Positions 61,947-64,000 of a stretch of DNA of 64,000 nt are shown here, in pieces. The DNA lies in assembly GCF_030816615.1 (NCBI RefSeq), contig NZ_JAUSYD010000001.1, forward strand, positions 2,232,001-2,296,000, given 5' to 3'. The notes below the pieces were generated by a model. The model was not told the origin of the DNA, ran no database searches, and saw only the letters and a list, made by a program, of their open reading frames with translations. Positions within the stretch are counted from its first letter, which is position 1. Each line of letters starts with the position of its first letter. This stretch comes from Streptomyces sp. B1I3. Lineage in GTDB: Bacteria > Actinomycetota > Actinomycetes > Streptomycetales > Streptomycetaceae. The position numbers were made by a program, and so were the translations under genes.

Positions 61947-64000
61947 TCACTCTCCGCTCATCCAGCGCTCCATCACCGACAGCAGGTGGTCGGAGTCGAC
62001 GGGCTTGGTCACGTAGTCCGAGGCCCCGCAGTCGATCGCCTTCTCGCGATCACCCTTCATGGCCTTCGCGGTCAGCGCCACGATCGGCAGTCCGGCGAAC
62101 TGCGGCATCCTGCGGATGGCCGTGGTCGTGGCGTATCCGTCCATCTCGGGCATCATGATGTCCATCAGGACGATCGTCACATCGTCGTGCTGCTCCAGGA
62201 CTTCGATGCCCTCGCGGCCGTTCTCCGCATACAGCACCGTCAGCCCGTGCTGCTCCAGCACGCTGGTGAGGGCGAAGACGTTGCGGATGTCGTCGTCGAC
62301 GATCAGCACCTTCTCCCCGCGGAAGCGGAACGTCCTGCGGGACTCCTGCTCCTCCGGGACGCTCTGCACCCACTCCTCGGGAGTGACACCCTCCTGTCCC
62401 GCTCCCGCCCTGCCGTTCGCCGGGGCGGGCCGCTGCGCCGCTGCGCCCAGCGCCTTGCGCCGGCGCCTGAACACCCCGGCGGAGTTGCCCGGGTCACCCA
62501 ACGGCAGCTCCGTACCGCGCCGGGAGGCCTCCAGGTGCAGCGCCTCGGTGGCGCCCGCGCGAACCTCCGCCTGGCCGGGCCCTGTCTGCGGGTATCCCTG
62601 GGGCGGCAGTTCGCTCGGGTGCAGCGGCAGGTACAGCGTGAACGTCGAACCGCGTCCCGGTTCGCTCGCCGCGTGGATCTCACCGCCCAGCAGCCGGGCG
62701 ATCTCCCGGCTGATGGAGAGGCCGAGGCCCGTGCCGCCGTACTTGCGACTCGTCGTGCCGTCCGCCTGCTTGAAGGCCTCGAAGATCACCAGCATCTTGC
62801 TGGACGCGATGCCGATCCCGGTGTCGGTGACCGAGAAGGCGATCAGGTCCCCGTCGGCCTCACGCAACGAGCCGGCCTCCAGCAGATGCTCCCTGATGGA
62901 GTCGGGCACGTCCGCGCCGGCCGGCCGGATCACCAGCTCCACCGCCCCGCTGTCGGTGAACTTCACCGCGTTGGACAGCAGGTTGCGCAACACCTGGAGC
63001 AGGCGCTGTTCGTCCGTGTGCAAGGTGGCGGGCAGTTCCGGGGACACCCGTACGGAGAAGTCGAGCCCCTTCTCCGCGGTGAGCGGCCGGAACGTCGCCT
63101 CGACGTAGTCGACCAGCTGGACGAGGGCGATCCGGGTCGGGCTGACGTCCATTTTCCCCGCCTCGACCTTGGACAGGTCGAGGATGTCGTTGATCAACTG
63201 GAGCAGGTCGGACCCCGCCCCGTGGATCGTCTCGGCGAACTCCACCTGCTTCGGCGACAGGTTGCCCTCGGCGTTGTCGGCGAGCAGCTTGGCCAGGATG
63301 AGCAGCGAGTTCAGCGGGGTACGCAGCTCGTGCGACATGTTGGCCAGGAACTCGGACTTGTAGCGCATCGAGACCGCCAGCTGCTCGGCCCGCTCCTCGA
63401 GGACCTGCCGCGCCTCCTCGATCTCGGTGTTCTTCACCTCGATGTCGCGGTTCTGCTGCGCCAGCAGCTCGGCCTTCTCCTCGAGTTCGGCGTTGGAGGC
63501 CTGGAGCGCCTTCTGCCGGTTCTCCAGCTCCTGGGAGCGGTCGCGCAGCTGCTCGGTGAGCTCCTGGGACTGCTCGAGGAGCTTCTCGGTCTTCGTGTTG
63601 ACGCTGATGGTGTTGACGCTCGTCGCGATCATCTCGGCGAGCTGGTTGAGGAAGTCGCGCTGGATGTGCGTGAACGGCTGGAACGAGGCGAGCTCGATGA
63701 CTCCGAGGACCTTGCCCTCGAAGAGCACCGGCAGCACGATCACATGTGCGGGCGGCGCCTCGCCCAGGCCGGAGGAGATCTTCAGGTATCCCGGCGGAAC
63801 GTTGTCCACCTGGATCGTCCGCTTCTCCTCGGCCGCCGTCCCGATGAGCGTCTCCCCGGGCCGGAACGACGTCGGCATCGAGCCCGCCGAGTAGCCGTAA
63901 CTCCCCCGCATACGAAGCTCGTAGGAAGTGTCGTCGTCCCCGTCGACCCCCACCTCGTCGGTGTCCCCCGTGGTCATGGCCAGGAAGAAGGCGCCGTGCT
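61947..64000 (-). CDS. osaA: Hybrid histidine kinase OsaA, 5' part off the right edge
   Basis: The frame is open to the right edge, so this is the C-terminal ~680 residues of a larger protein. In order: a GAF-like domain (ETLIGTAAEEKRTIQVDNVP, LPVLFEGKVLGVIELAS), a long coiled-coil, HisKA with FLANMSHELRTPLNSL, a HATPase with the GTGLGLSI box, and a C-terminal receiver (VLIVDDDIRNVFALTS, LMDIMMPEMDGY). The known OsaA has HAMP repeats further upstream. It phosphorylates OsaB during osmotic stress. Confidence 0.88.
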   Translation of the reverse strand, partial: HGAFFLAMTTGDTDEVGVDGDDDTSYELRMRGSYGYSAGSMPTSFRPGETLIGTAAEEKRTIQVDNVPPGYLKISSGLGEAPPAHVIVLPVLFEGKVLGVIELASFQPFTHIQRDFLNQLAEMIATSVNTISVNTKTEKLLEQSQELTEQLRDRSQELENRQKALQASNAELEEKAELLAQQNRDIEVKNTEIEEARQVLEERAEQLAVSMRYKSEFLANMSHELRTPLNSLLILAKLLADNAEGNLSPKQVEFAETIHGAGSDLLQLINDILDLSKVEAGKMDVSPTRIALVQLVDYVEATFRPLTAEKGLDFSVRVSPELPATLHTDEQRLLQVLRNLLSNAVKFTDSGAVELVIRPAGADVPDSIREHLLEAGSLREADGDLIAFSVTDTGIGIASSKMLVIFEAFKQADGTTSRKYGGTGLGLSISREIARLLGGEIHAASEPGRGSTFTLYLPLHPSELPPQGYPQTGPGQAEVRAGATEALHLEASRRGTELPLGDPGNSAGVFRRRRKALGAAAQRPAPANGRAGAGQEGVTPEEWVQSVPEEQESRRTFRFRGEKVLIVDDDIRNVFALTSVLEQHGLTVLYAENGREGIEVLEQHDDVTIVLMDIMMPEMDGYATTTAIRRMPQFAGLPIVALTAKAMKGDREKAIDCGASDYVTKPVDSDHLLSVMERWMSGE

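Overview
The window joins two different kinds of DNA. Positions 1 to about 28,190 are a lower-GC prophage of a tailed, siphovirus-like actinophage. Positions about 28,190 to 64,000 are very GC-rich chromosome with the gene content and order of the Streptomyces recA-ftsK-osaAB region (glutamate ABC system, recX/recA, lhr, nei, a Dps, clgR, cinA, pgsA, rimO, ftsK, osaB/osaA). The organism is therefore almost certainly a Streptomyces lysogen. The right prophage end lies inside the first 32 codons of the tRNA-modification gene miaB. The other prophage end, the rest of miaB and any integrase lie off the left edge.

Prophage late block, minus strand, read right to left: a few small proteins and an HNH endonuclease (17.8-17.0 kb), small and large terminase, portal, MuF-like protein, scaffold, major capsid, head-tail connectors, tail terminator, major tail protein, two tail-assembly chaperone-like genes, a long tape measure protein with a peptidase-like segment, and minor tail proteins running off position 1. 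Upstream of this block lie an amidase endolysin, small genes, two tRNA genes and a third tRNA-like element. A plus-strand Lsr2-like gene with its own promoter and terminator (18.0-18.6 kb) sits against the direction of the late genes, like a moron. Two copies of one promoter-like module (7-bp inverted repeat, 10-bp spacer, then a -10-like box) stand in front of the two minus-strand late transcripts.

Prophage early and regulatory block: a DUF2637-type membrane protein, then a divergent pair (ATPase-fold protein and small GntR regulator), then a plus-strand early region. The early region has a consensus promoter that seems to make a short RNA, a dense operator-like palindrome cluster, a winged-helix protein behind a structured leader, Zn-ribbon and HNH-type proteins, and a sigma-like protein. 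Three early promoters share the bipartite motif TACAAA-N6-(T/G)A(C/T)AAT. Close relatives of that motif (GGTACAAW pairs with the same 12-bp period) form a six-copy cluster in the intergenic gap at 18.7 kb.

Chromosome: a TAXI-type binding protein; the GluK/GluR two-component system divergent from gluABCD (glutamate uptake); a FAD monooxygenase; a cysteine dioxygenase and rhodanese operon preceded by an apparently leaderless Cys-rich leader peptide; recX-recA with a LexA box; a decayed short-chain dehydrogenase with a 9-bp tandem repeat; an AI-2E family permease; an AraC-azlC-azlD operon; lhr and nei for DNA repair; CsbD-like and Dps stress proteins; the clgR-cinA-pgsA-rimO cluster; a RodZ-like membrane HTH protein; ftsK; and osaB/osaA, the last cut by the right edge.

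All family assignments come from reading motifs and gene order by eye. No database search, fold prediction or composition measurement was run.
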